Assembly: GCF_900217795.1 (NCBI RefSeq)
Contig: NZ_OBMQ01000001.1
Coordinates: 735,011 to 799,010 of the forward strand
Direction of reading: 5' to 3'
Source: Ureibacillus xyleni
Lineage (GTDB): Bacteria > Bacillota > Bacilli > Bacillales_A > Planococcaceae
DNA length: 64,000 bases
The position numbers and the translations under genes are program-made. The notes beneath the pieces are model-generated. The model did no database searches. It worked only from the letters and a program-made list of their open reading frames with translations, and was not told the origin of the DNA. Positions 47,519-55,452 of the stretch are shown piece by piece (positions within the stretch are counted from its first letter, which is position 1; the number at the start of each line of letters is the position of its first letter).

Positions 47519-48571
47519 TTACTCAATCTCAGCAGCATTCACATGTTCCTCAATTTCAGTGCCTGTTTTTAACGGAACTTTTACTTCAACAATCGTGCCC
47601 ACGTCAGGTACCGACACAATTTTGTACGTACACCCAATTTCAACAGCGCGCTCGGCAATATTTTTCAACCCATAGGAAGTGGATTTGTCTTCTTCCATAT
47701 TAAATCCTTGGCCATTATCTTGAATACGCAAAATGCCGAAGTTGTCTCTTGCAATTAACAGCAATTCCACTTCAGTTGCTTTGGAATGGCGCAATGTATT
47801 GGACAGCGCTTCCTGGGCAATTCGAAATAGGTGATCTTCTTCAGCCTTCGATAATACAATTTCTTCAATTTTATAATCAATATTAAAGTATACCTTTTGT
47901 TGCAATTCAACGATAAGTTCAGTTAGTCCTTGGGCAAGGGTATTGTTTCGCAATGCAATCGGTCTTAAATGTAGCAGTAGTGCACGCATTTCTAATTGTG
48001 CTTGTTGAACAATTTTCTCCACTTGCTGTAATATATGTTTGGAAGCTCCTAATTCATCCTCCTGCTCTGTTACGGCAGAAAGTAACATTGACGCTGCAAA
48101 AAGTTGTTGTGAGACGGAATCATGTAATTCTCGTGCTAGTCGTTGGCGTTCGGCGATGATTCGTTCTTGAATCACTTTATCATTAGCTTCAGCTTTTTCA
48201 TTCGTGAGGCGCTGTAAACTTTTTCGTTGTGTGTCGATTAGTTCATTCGCTTGAAGCAATGCCTTCTTCAAAGCATGGGAAACATTCTTTTTCTTTAATG
48301 AAAAATCAGGTTCCACCACTTGCTTTACATAACGAGTTGCAGCTGTTTCTCTCGTTTTTGCAACGATGCTCATCCAAATGCTTATAGATACACTAACCAA
48401 GCTTATAAAAGTAAAGATGATTGCGATAAATGGAATGTCTTCAATATTTTGTTGCCATAATATTTCCCAATTTTCTTCGTTTGGTTCTCCAAAAAATAAA
48501 TAACAGAAGAAAAAGGTCATTCCACTTAATAGAAAGAAAAGTGTAATGGTACGAAAAATAAATGAGATCAT
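47519..48571 (-). CDS. liaS: Sensor histidine kinase LiaS-like
   Basis: A HisKA_3-type kinase with two N-terminal helices (about residues 6-26 and 48-68), a linker coil, the phospho-His in ERQRLARELHDSVSQQLFAASML and an ATPase with SNTLRHSKATEVEL and DNGQGF. It is 350 residues. Its start overlaps the stop of liaF by four bases. It partners LiaR, with LiaF as inhibitor. Confidence 0.92.
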   Translation of the reverse strand: MISFIFRTITLFFLLSGMTFFFCYLFFGEPNEENWEILWQQNIEDIPFIAIIFTFISLVSVSISIWMSIVAKTRETAATRYVKQVVEPDFSLKKKNVSHALKKALLQANELIDTQRKSLQRLTNEKAEANDKVIQERIIAERQRLARELHDSVSQQLFAASMLLSAVTEQEDELGASKHILQQVEKIVQQAQLEMRALLLHLRPIALRNNTLAQGLTELIVELQQKVYFNIDYKIEEIVLSKAEEDHLFRIAQEALSNTLRHSKATEVELLLIARDNFGILRIQDNGQGFNMEEDKSTSYGLKNIAERAVEIGCTYKIVSVPDVGTIVEVKVPLKTGTEIEEHVNAAEIE

Positions 48572-49251
48572 TTACGAATCACCTCCACATCGCCAAGCCA
48601 CGTTGCTACATGAATGACTAATTTTCGTTTTGCATCTGCTGGGTTTCCATCCTCAAACACTAACTGTTCATTGATTAAACGTTTTGACCCTTTGCCAAGT
48701 ATCTTTGCCTCACCTAAAATCGTTGAAAACTGTAGGCGAAAAGGAACTTCGTAAGGTACAACAATTTGCACTTTTCCAATGGATTGACGAATAGAAATAA
48801 CGGATGTTCCAGCTGGTAAAATGGTTTCCGTCGTATCGATTGTAATATCCCCGATAAAACGCTGAATTTGAACATCTTGCCACTTATAATTTTCAAGTGG
48901 AGGTGAAGTTGAACCAATTAGCTCATTTGTTTCAAGGGATTTTACTTGAAAATCGTTCGTATCAATCGTTACATGTTTCTTTTCTTTTGTTGCATGTTTA
49001 TATAGTAAGTAAACGAGTACGCCGACAATGAGGAGACGTAAACTCCAAACGGTTAAAATGGCAATAAATAGAAAGAAGCAACCAAGCCAAAAATAGCTTC
49101 TCTTATTTTTTGAAAAACTATAATAGAGTAGAAGTGCTCCAATAATAAGTAAAAAGGCACCACCATTATTAAAAATCGTGAGCTCTACGAATACAATTAA
49201 TAATACAATGATTGTGATGAATGTAAGCTGGTCTGTACTAAATCTGCTCAA
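48568..49251 (-). CDS. liaF: Two-component inhibitor LiaF-like
   Basis: LiaF holds LiaS in the off state. The 227-residue protein has four N-terminal helices (about residues 10-85) and a C-terminal DUF2154-type beta domain (QIQRFIGDITIDTTET, VIEVPYEVPF-like IVVPYEVPF, WLGDVEVI). It overlaps liaS by four bases. There is no liaG upstream, unlike B. subtilis. Confidence 0.9.
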   Translation of the reverse strand: MSRFSTDQLTFITIIVLLIVFVELTIFNNGGAFLLIIGALLLYYSFSKNKRSYFWLGCFFLFIAILTVWSLRLLIVGVLVYLLYKHATKEKKHVTIDTNDFQVKSLETNELIGSTSPPLENYKWQDVQIQRFIGDITIDTTETILPAGTSVISIRQSIGKVQIVVPYEVPFRLQFSTILGEAKILGKGSKRLINEQLVFEDGNPADAKRKLVIHVATWLGDVEVIRK

Positions 49252-49341
49252 AATGGTTCCTCCTTTTCACTTTTTTTACACAGGAAAGAGAAGACTATGA
49301 AAAGCCTTCTCCTAGCTATTGGTAATTATATCATGTTCAAG

Positions 49342-49971
49342 TTAGTTTTGTTCTGTCATTTCTAGTGCTTTTGTTTTTTCTAGTTGTGCTAAGCGGGCTT
49401 CAAGCTGTGTACGTTCGTAATCTTTTTCAATGTTGTTTGCCAGATTATCGATGTACGAAGATAGCTCGTTAAAATCAGTTTCGTCGTTGGATTTTAAAAC
49501 ATGATCCATTTGGTGGTGAGCACGTGTTACATTTTCTTTGCCCATCAGTTGTAATTGACGAACTTTCATATCTTTGATTTTGTGTTTCATAGTCTCGAAT
49601 TTGCGTTCTAACGCGATAAACTCTTCATTTGCTTTTTCAAGACTTGTCACTAATGTAAATTGGCGAGTTTTGTAAGCTTCCACTTCTTGCGTTGCGAATA
49701 AAATCAAATCTTCTTCACCATTCGCTTGTGCCAGTTGAAGTTGAGATGAGCGTTTTTCTACCATGACAGTTGCTTCTTTTAATTCTTTTTCCAATTGCTC
49801 TTTTAATTGTGCCTGACGTGAAAGTAATTTACCAGTTTGTTCCGTTTGTTTTTCTGCTTCACGAATGTATTGGTTTAACATCGCGATTGGATTTTTACGA
49901 TCCTTTTTGTCAAACATTTCGTGTAAATCTGCTTCAATTGTGTACTTAAATCTTTTTAATAAACCCATCAT
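49342..49971 (-). CDS. liaH: PspA/IM30 family protein LiaH
   Basis: This phage-shock protein A homologue forms ESCRT-III-like rings that protect stressed membranes. It begins MMGLLKRFKYTIEADLHEMFDKKDRKNPIAMLNQYI and is almost all coiled coil up to residue 190. It is 209 residues. RBS AGGAGAG precedes the ATG at 49971. It lies 12 bases after the liaI-like gene and 90 bases before liaF. Confidence 0.95.
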   Translation of the reverse strand: MMGLLKRFKYTIEADLHEMFDKKDRKNPIAMLNQYIREAEKQTEQTGKLLSRQAQLKEQLEKELKEATVMVEKRSSQLQLAQANGEEDLILFATQEVEAYKTRQFTLVTSLEKANEEFIALERKFETMKHKIKDMKVRQLQLMGKENVTRAHHQMDHVLKSNDETDFNELSSYIDNLANNIEKDYERTQLEARLAQLEKTKALEMTEQN

Positions 49972-49983
49972 TGTTATCTCTCC

Positions 49984-50337
49984 TTATTTTGTAAGTTTTG
50001 CCCATTCGTTTTCAAAGTTTGTGAACGGATCTTCTTCTTTCATTTTCACATCGCTAAAAGAAACTTCTTGATTGTTCCATTTTTTATATAGAACATATAA
50101 AACCACTAAAGCCCCAAGACCAATTAATGCTGGAATATTTGATATTGCTGAGAACACACCAATCAGACCAAGTACAACAAAGAAGATTTTCGAAATAGCT
50201 GATTTAGACTTTACATAGTAATGCATACCAGCAAAAACTAACAACGCTGAGAAAGCAAATCCAAGTAATGGTCCAGTGAGACTAAGTGCGACAATAGCAG
50301 CAATTCCTCCTGCAAGTAAGATAAATAATTTTTTCAT
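49984..50337 (-). CDS. liaI: LiaI-like small membrane protein
   Basis: A 117-residue protein with three to four hydrophobic segments (about residues 3-20, 24-42, 50-66 and 68-84) and a cytoplasmic tail (DPFTNFENEWAKL) that recurs in PspA-linked membrane proteins of Bacillales. It precedes liaH as liaI does and probably tethers the LiaH ring to the membrane. The name follows position; the identity to B. subtilis LiaI is not tested. Confidence 0.75.
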   Translation of the reverse strand: MKKLFILLAGGIAAIVALSLTGPLLGFAFSALLVFAGMHYYVKSKSAISKIFFVVLGLIGVFSAISNIPALIGLGALVVLYVLYKKWNNQEVSFSDVKMKEEDPFTNFENEWAKLTK

Positions 50338-50387
50338 TTTTTCTAGCTCCTTTCGTTATGTCTCTATGGTATCGTTCTTACCAATTT

Positions 50388-50443
50388 CTTAAAACGGACT
50401 GGAATTGCATTTTCAACTAGGTCTTGAGGCTGAGACGTACTAG
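50388..50443 (-). promoter_or_regulatory. Putative LiaR-controlled promoter of liaIH
   Basis: The minus strand has TTGAAA (50416-50411), a 17-base spacer and TTTAAG (50393-50388). Just upstream, CTAGGTCT and AGAC...CTAG (50417-50443) form an inverted repeat with an eight-base centre, placed as an activator site. The match to a published LiaR operator is not checked. Confidence 0.5.
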
Positions 50444-50475
50444 GACAACTTTACGAAAAGTGGATTTCCCTCTTA

Positions 50476-50542
50476 TTTGACAAAAATAGAAGAGAAATCG
50501 TGACACTCTTTGACAAAATATTCAAAATCCTTCTTATATAAT
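50476..50542 (+). promoter_or_regulatory. Spo0A-type promoter of sirA
   Basis: Two copies of TTTGACAAAA (50476-50485 and 50509-50518) are perfect reverse-complement 0A boxes (TTTGTCRAA), 33 bases apart. The second overlaps a -35 TTGACA (50510-50515). A TATAAT (50537-50542) lies 21 bases on. A long spacer with a 0A box over the -35 is the layout of Spo0A-activated sigma-A promoters such as spoIIG. Confidence 0.75.
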
Positions 50543-50566
50543 GTTTTTAAAGAGAGGAGGACGCAT

Positions 50567-50995
50567 ATGAGAAAATATTCAATTTTTAATATAAAAAAAC
50601 AATATCAATCTTTTGTGTTTGGTAGAGAAAGATTGCTTCTAGAAATGGTATCGACAAAAGGGCATGCTCTCGAGTCCTCTGTTAGTAAGCAGCTAAGCTT
50701 TATCTGCGAACCAATAGAAGGAAGTTTGGTACAAAGTGTTATATACGAGCATTTAAAAAAGAGCTTCCCAAGTATTAAAAGGGAAGATGATTATTTTATA
50801 TTTGAACACCAATTTAAAGGTGGACTAAAACTAAAATTATGTACGTATCATATAGAGGCAATTTGTGAAGGATCTCGGATGCTAGACTTAGATTTATTCC
50901 ATTCACTTAGCCAAATGAATGATTCCTTTATTGCGTTTAATAAGGAAGAAGCAGAATGTGGGTGGTTAAAGCCAATTAAGCACGCTTCATACTAG
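50567..50995 (+). CDS. sirA: Sporulation inhibitor of replication SirA
   Basis: SirA binds the initiator DnaA and stops new replication rounds at the onset of sporulation. The 142-residue protein follows the family (MRKYSIFNIKKQYQSFVFGRERLLLEM, ending in AECGWLKPIKHA, compare YGWLNPVK). ATG 50567 follows GAGAGGAGG; the longer in-frame reading starting at 50510 would overlap the promoter and is rejected. Position next to yneF agrees with B. subtilis, and the promoter carries Spo0A boxes. Confidence 0.88.
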   Translation: MRKYSIFNIKKQYQSFVFGRERLLLEMVSTKGHALESSVSKQLSFICEPIEGSLVQSVIYEHLKKSFPSIKREDDYFIFEHQFKGGLKLKLCTYHIEAICEGSRMLDLDLFHSLSQMNDSFIAFNKEEAECGWLKPIKHASY

Positions 50996-51116
50996 ATTGG
51001 TTTTGTCGAAAAAATAGAAAAAACAAGTGAAAAGCTAGTATCAACAAAATTTATAGTGTATAATCCTTCATGGAGAGTTATCTCGATGTATTCGTAAGTG
51101 GAGGAGGTAGGCACAA

Positions 51117-51338
51117 ATGGCTACATGGATTTGGATTATTATCGTTATTATCGCTCTAGCTGGGGGAACAGCACTTGGTTTCTATATAGCGCGTCAATAT
51201 ATGATGAAATATTTAAAAGAAAACCCACCAATTAATGAACAAATGATTCGTGTCATGATGGCGCAAATGGGACGTAAACCATCTGAGAAACAGGTTCGTC
51301 AAATGATGGCACAAATGAACAAATTCCAAGATAAATAA
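51117..51338 (+). CDS. yneF: YneF family membrane protein (UPF0154)
   Basis: A 73-residue protein with one N-terminal helix (about residues 3-24) and the conserved tail [42 protein letters not shown] precedes the ATG. Function unknown. It follows sirA as in B. subtilis, and a terminator follows it. Confidence 0.95.
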   Translation: MATWIWIIIVIIALAGGTALGFYIARQYMMKYLKENPPINEQMIRVMMAQMGRKPSEKQVRQMMAQMNKFQDK

Positions 51339-51351
51339 TCGTCTAACAAAC

Positions 51352-51391
51352 AACAACAGTTTTCATCTGAGTGAACTGTTGTTTTTATTTT
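51352..51391 (+). terminator. Terminator after yneF
   Basis: AACAACAGTT pairs with AACTGTTGTT, followed by TTTATTTT. Confidence 0.85.
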
Positions 51392-51409
51392 GGTTTGTAA
51401 GGGATTTTT

Positions 51410-51725
51410 ATGGATGATGAAGGCGAAAATCGGTGGATATACCTGTTAAAATGGTATTTTGATGAAGACGAATATAGGTGGGGAGTAGCTTCAGCGATTT
51501 TCATACCCATAATGAAAGACAAACAAGAGAGGGAAATGTGATTGCAGTGACCTTCATAGCCGGGATGAAGATAAAAATTAGTGGAAAGTTATGCAAGAAC
51601 GGTATTTATACCACGGATGAATACAAAAATTAGTGATGAGGTCAACTGAATATGTATTATCCCCCCAAGAATACATAAAGGTGGGCATACCAGCTGTGAA
51701 ATTAATCCTCACATGATACCCATCC
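51410..51725 (+). repeat. Degenerate tandem repeat of about 51 bp
   Basis: A GATGAAG-type segment (best form GATGAAGATAAAAATTAGTGG) recurs at about 51416, 51461, 51511, 51564, 51616 and 51667, with spacings of 45-53 bases, and an ATACC motif falls between units. It fills the gap between the yneF terminator and the hydrolase gene. No open frame or RNA fold is evident. Confidence 0.7.
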
Positions 51726-51771
51726 CTAACCGAACACAAAAAAAGAGTGCTTCACGAGATGAGCACTCCAA

Positions 51772-52719
51772 TTATGATATTTCTTTTTCTAATTCTCTAA
51801 TGAAGATATACTTCTGTAAAAACTCCGATACAATCTCTTCATATTCCTGCTGGTTTTGGTTAAAGCTTTGGGCATGGGCGCCTTTTTCAAAAAGCTTTAA
51901 CATTTTTGGTTCGCTTTTTTCCTCGTACATTTCTTTTGTCATATACGGTAGGATAAAATCGTCTTCCATGCTATGAATAAATAACATCGGTGATTGGATA
52001 TTTTTCACCGCTTCTTTTGGTGTCACACTTTTTAAGGAATAGCCATCTCGTAACCTTAGGAAGAAATCTGCTAAGCGTACGGGAAGTTTTGTGCGTAAAA
52101 TGGTTTCCTTTTTCACAATTTGGGCAATGAGTTCGGAAAAATTGGAAAAACCGCAATCTGCTATATAAAAGTCTGCGCCATCTTCAACTAATCCGGCATA
52201 TAAGATCATGCTCGCTGCACCCATTGATTCACCGTGAATACCAAGGACGGCCTCACTTCCAACAATTGATTTCACAGTACTAACGACAGCTGCAATATCA
52301 AACTTTTCGTAATAGCCGTAGCTCGTTGTCTTTCCGCCAGATTCCCCATGACGACGATGATCAAAAACAAAGGAATTAAATCCAAGCCGTTCAAACATTC
52401 GGGCATATCGAACAGAATTAATCTTATTTTCTGTTACACCATGGCAAATAATAATTGTATTGTTTGTTTCAAGAGGCTTGAAGAAAATGCCTTTTATTGG
52501 ATATCCATTTGGAGAATCAATACTTAATTCTTCTTTCGGACAGTTGTTATACCAATTTTCATCAAAACGTTGTGCTTTTAATTCACGATCGTAAATGAAA
52601 TGATCATCTTTCTTTTTTATATACATTAAACGGTTGGTCACCATAAATCCAAAACCAGTAGTGATAGCAGAGAGAGTAGTAATAATACTAGATAGCCAAA
52701 TTACCTTTTTTCGTTTCAT
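51772..52719 (-). CDS. yqkD: Membrane-anchored alpha/beta hydrolase (YqkD-like)
   Basis: One N-terminal helix (about residues 6-26) and an outward or peripheral hydrolase domain. HGVTENKIN follows the first strand, then DHRRHGESGGK, the nucleophile elbow GIHGESMGAASM, an acid in HSMEDDFILP and a His in FEKGAHAQS. ATG 52719 follows GAGGTG; a longer frame to 52764 has no ribosome site. Its neighbour is yqkE, as in B. subtilis. Substrate unknown. Confidence 0.85.
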   Translation of the reverse strand: MKRKKVIWLSSIITTLSAITTGFGFMVTNRLMYIKKKDDHFIYDRELKAQRFDENWYNNCPKEELSIDSPNGYPIKGIFFKPLETNNTIIICHGVTENKINSVRYARMFERLGFNSFVFDHRRHGESGGKTTSYGYYEKFDIAAVVSTVKSIVGSEAVLGIHGESMGAASMILYAGLVEDGADFYIADCGFSNFSELIAQIVKKETILRTKLPVRLADFFLRLRDGYSLKSVTPKEAVKNIQSPMLFIHSMEDDFILPYMTKEMYEEKSEPKMLKLFEKGAHAQSFNQNQQEYEEIVSEFLQKYIFIRELEKEIS

Positions 52720-52911
52720 TAAAAACACCTCGATTCCTACATAGTATTGAATATTCCTTTCCACTTCATACGAACGTATTAAAACAGTTTGGTTATTATT
52801 ATATTACGCAAATATTGTTTAATAGGTTCATTATTCTTTGAGAGTTCATTCGTGAAATTTGGCTAAAAAATGTTAAACTAAAAGGGAATTTTATTTGAGT
52901 AGGTGAAGGAA

Positions 52912-53148
52912 ATGGCAAAGAAACAAAAACAAAATATCAATAATGATGAAACATTAACACTAAAAGATCAATTAAATGGGGATGTGTTGGCTAAACTTAA
53001 AGCTGCCAAACAAAGCCTCGTTGCGGAAGAACAAGCAAAAGAAGAAGAACGTCAGGCAAAACTAGCATTTGAACGAAAACAACGTGAGAAAAATATGAGC
53101 TTTGAAGAATTGTTAGAAAAGTACGGAGATAAGGGATCGAAATTTTAA
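52912..53148 (+). CDS. yqkE: YqkE family protein (DUF3886)
   Basis: A 78-residue highly charged helical protein (LKDQLNGDVLAKLKAAKQSL, then EEQAKEEERQAK, then NMSFEELLEKYG). ATG 52912 is preceded by AGGTGAAGG. It lies between yqkD and the yqkF region as in B. subtilis. Function unknown. Confidence 0.88.
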   Translation: MAKKQKQNINNDETLTLKDQLNGDVLAKLKAAKQSLVAEEQAKEEERQAKLAFERKQREKNMSFEELLEKYGDKGSKF

Positions 53149-53153
53149 ATCCC

Positions 53154-53206
53154 GCCAAAGAAAAAAGCGTTAAGCAATCAATTAAGATTACTTAGCGCTT
53201 TTTCTC
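53154..53206. terminator. Convergent terminator between yqkE and the permease
   Basis: AAAAAAGCG with TTAAG pairs with CTTAGCGCTTTTT (about 53160-53202). It overlaps the permease stop region and can serve both genes. Confidence 0.6.
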
Positions 53207-54531
53207 ATTCCATACGTGAACAACACTAATATAAACCAAACTGGAGTTAGTAATAACGCAGATCTTGTTTCCACATTAATAAACATAATTATTAAAATCG
53301 CTAAAAATAACAACAATACAACATAATTAATAAACGGTGTTAAAGGTGCCTTGAATGTTGATTTTTTATGTAAATCTGGTCGTTTCTTAGTATAACGAAT
53401 ATGTGATACTAGAATAATTGCCCAAACCCAAATAAAACAAATGGCACTAATTGTTGTTACGATACTGAATGCAGAATCCGGGATAAAATAGCTTAATAAC
53501 CCGCCGATAGATACGACAAAAGTTGAAACAAACAGAGCATTGCTTGGTACAGAGTTTCTGTTCAGCTTACCTAGTGATTTTCCACCTTGGCTATTTTTAC
53601 TTAAGTTGAACATGATTCTACTTGTGGAAAATAATCCACTATTACATGCAGAGGCGGCTGAAGTTAAGACAACAAAATTGATTATGCCTGCTGCTACAGG
53701 TATTCCTACCAAACTAAATACTTGTACAAAAGGACTGTTTTCTGCGTTAACGCTTGTCCAAGGATTAATACATAAAATAACGAAAATCGCACCTACGTAA
53801 AATAACAAAATGCGTAATGGAATTTTGTTAATGGCAGAAGGGATGTTCTTCTTAGGGTCAGATGTTTCGGCAGCTGACACACCAACAATTTCGACTCCGA
53901 CAAATGAAAAGACAACCATTTGGAAGGCGAATAAAAATCCAGTAATGCCATTTGGAAATAGACCACCGTGCGCCCAAAGATTTGTGACGGACACTGTTCC
54001 TGTGTTTGTTTTAAATCCTATTACTAACATCACAATTCCAATGATAATTAAAGCAATGATTGTGATCACTTTGATGATTGCAAACCAAAATTCTAACTCA
54101 CCAAATAGTTTAACGGTAAGCAGATTGAAAAATAGTAAAATGACTAAACAAGCAAGTGCTGGGATCCATTGTGGAATATCAAACCAATATCGTACATACA
54201 TCCCAACAGCAATGATGTCGGCCATGGCGGTCATAATCCAGCAGAACCAATATGTCCATCCAGTGACGTATCCTGCCCATGGACCGATATAATCAACCGC
54301 AAAATCATTAAACGATTGATAGCGAGTATTGGATAACAGCAATTCACCCAATGCTCTCATGATAAAGAATACAGCAATACCAATAATTAAATAGACAAAA
54401 ATAATAGATGGACCAGCTTTTTCAATTGCTGCTCCAGAACCTAAAAATAAGCCTGTCCCAATTGTTCCTCCGATTGCGATTAATTGAACATGGCGGTTTT
54501 TTAAGTCGCGTTTTAATTCTTGTTGTGCCAC
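53188..54531 (-). CDS. cycA: CycA-like glycine/D-alanine/D-serine permease
   Basis: An APC-superfamily (AAT) proton symporter with 12 helices. NRHVQLIAIGGTIGTGLFLGSG is the family N-terminus, and residues about 30-300 resemble E. coli CycA closely (GPWAGYVTGWTYWFCWI, INFVVLTSAASACNSG). GTG 54531 follows AAGGGGG. It is 447 residues. The leader contains a glycine riboswitch and a terminator, which independently points to glycine as a substrate. This gene interrupts the yqkE-yqkF order of B. subtilis. Confidence 0.9.
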   Translation of the reverse strand: MAQQELKRDLKNRHVQLIAIGGTIGTGLFLGSGAAIEKAGPSIIFVYLIIGIAVFFIMRALGELLLSNTRYQSFNDFAVDYIGPWAGYVTGWTYWFCWIMTAMADIIAVGMYVRYWFDIPQWIPALACLVILLFFNLLTVKLFGELEFWFAIIKVITIIALIIIGIVMLVIGFKTNTGTVSVTNLWAHGGLFPNGITGFLFAFQMVVFSFVGVEIVGVSAAETSDPKKNIPSAINKIPLRILLFYVGAIFVILCINPWTSVNAENSPFVQVFSLVGIPVAAGIINFVVLTSAASACNSGLFSTSRIMFNLSKNSQGGKSLGKLNRNSVPSNALFVSTFVVSIGGLLSYFIPDSAFSIVTTISAICFIWVWAIILVSHIRYTKKRPDLHKKSTFKAPLTPFINYVVLLLFLAILIIMFINVETRSALLLTPVWFILVLFTYGMRKSAK

Positions 54532-54576
54532 AAGAATGCCCCCTTTCAATTAACATATTCGATAGAAAATAAAAAA

Positions 54577-54600
54577 ATGAGATAGGATATCCTATCTCAT
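54577..54600 (-). terminator. Riboswitch expression-platform terminator
   Basis: A perfect 24-base palindrome (12-bp arms, ATGAGATAGGAT) is followed on the minus strand by TTTTTT. It lies between the glycine aptamer and the permease start, so it can act as the switchable terminator. Confidence 0.82.
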
Positions 54601-54673
54601 TAGACATTAAAAATAACAAATAAAATATATAAAAATAGTAAAATAAACGTAGATTTACTTCTTATACTTGTTA

Positions 54674-54770
54674 CTTTTCTGTCCTTTTGCCTGAGATTGT
54701 GAACCCTTCGGCGACGCAACATGCGCTCTCTCCAGAAATTGCTCCCGCTATAGTGACCCCATAGCATTCA
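54674..54770 (-). ncRNA. Glycine riboswitch upstream of the permease
   Basis: On the minus strand the aptamer reads GGAGAGAGCGC, CGCCGAAGG and CTCAGGCAAAAGGACAG in order, the conserved core of the gcvT-type glycine aptamer. One full aptamer is present; upstream, a short GCTAT/ATAGC stem may be a remnant or ghost aptamer. The terminator at 54577-54600 forms the platform. Regulation is direct for the CycA-like gene. Confidence 0.93.
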
Positions 54771-54807
54771 TCGCGGTTATTTAGTTTGCTTCGAAATGTT
54801 GTTATAA

Positions 54808-54836
54808 ATATTAACAATCTATTTTGTTTTTTTCAA
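54808..54836 (-). promoter_or_regulatory. Sigma-A promoter of the glycine riboswitch
   Basis: Minus strand TTGAAA (54836-54831), 17 bases, TAATAT (54813-54808), about 40 bases before the aptamer. Confidence 0.55.
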
Positions 54837-54948
54837 TGCTTTCTTACTAAGAATACGACATAAACTTATGAATTTTACTATAGAATTGTAGATAATTGCT
54901 GTATATTTGAGTTAGAAATGATATAAAAAAGTTTTAAGAAATGTAAAA

Positions 54949-54985
54949 AAGCTAGCGAAAAGATTATTTCCCTTCACTAGCTTTA
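54949..54985 (-). terminator. Terminator of the vanZ-like gene
   Basis: AAAGCTAG pairs with CTAGCTTT, followed on the minus strand by TTTTTTAC. It overlaps the stop codon. Confidence 0.7.
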
Positions 54986-55452
54986 AACATAAAATTAATT
55001 GAAAAAATGATTTTGAATAAAACAACGAATGTAATTGCTCCTGCTGTATCTAGTAAAACATCTTGAAACACTCCAGTTCTACCTGCGACAAAAGTCTGGC
55101 GAAATTCATCAAGTGAAGCAATCAAGAATGTTGAAACTAATGCGTAAAGTATCGCCAATTTCAATTTGAACTTTCGGTACAATAAATAAAACAAAACGCC
55201 AATGCATCCATATCCGACAAAATGTAGTCCTTTTCTAACTAAAAATTCGATGAAGTAATAATATCCACGGGTTTCTACTGAAATCGTTCTACCCCAATAA
55301 GTGAATTCAAACTGACTAAGAAAATGATAGAATGGTTCGTCTTTTAGTAAAGTTTGTAATGTTGGAACAATCGTTTGCTGTTCATAGGACATACTGGAAA
55401 CCAAAAAAAGTACAATTAATACTGCAATAATAAGGAAAACGTATTTTTTCAT
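54964..55452 (-). CDS. VanZ family membrane protein
   Basis: A 162-residue protein with about four to five hydrophobic segments and the VanZ hallmark FVRKGLHFVGYGCIG-like (EFLVRKGLHFVGYG) and SLDEFRQTFVAGRTGVFQDVLLDTAG. Some VanZ proteins give teicoplanin resistance or relate to wall metabolism. It overlaps the aldo/keto reductase stop by four bases (ATGA). Confidence 0.88.
   Translation of the reverse strand: MKKYVFLIIAVLIVLFLVSSMSYEQQTIVPTLQTLLKDEPFYHFLSQFEFTYWGRTISVETRGYYYFIEFLVRKGLHFVGYGCIGVLFYLLYRKFKLKLAILYALVSTFLIASLDEFRQTFVAGRTGVFQDVLLDTAGAITFVVLFKIIFSINFMFKASEGK

Noticed and set aside
53540-54292. Two long plus-strand frames opposite the permease
   Set aside because: They are antisense shadows of the CycA-like gene, with no ribosome sites or family resemblance.
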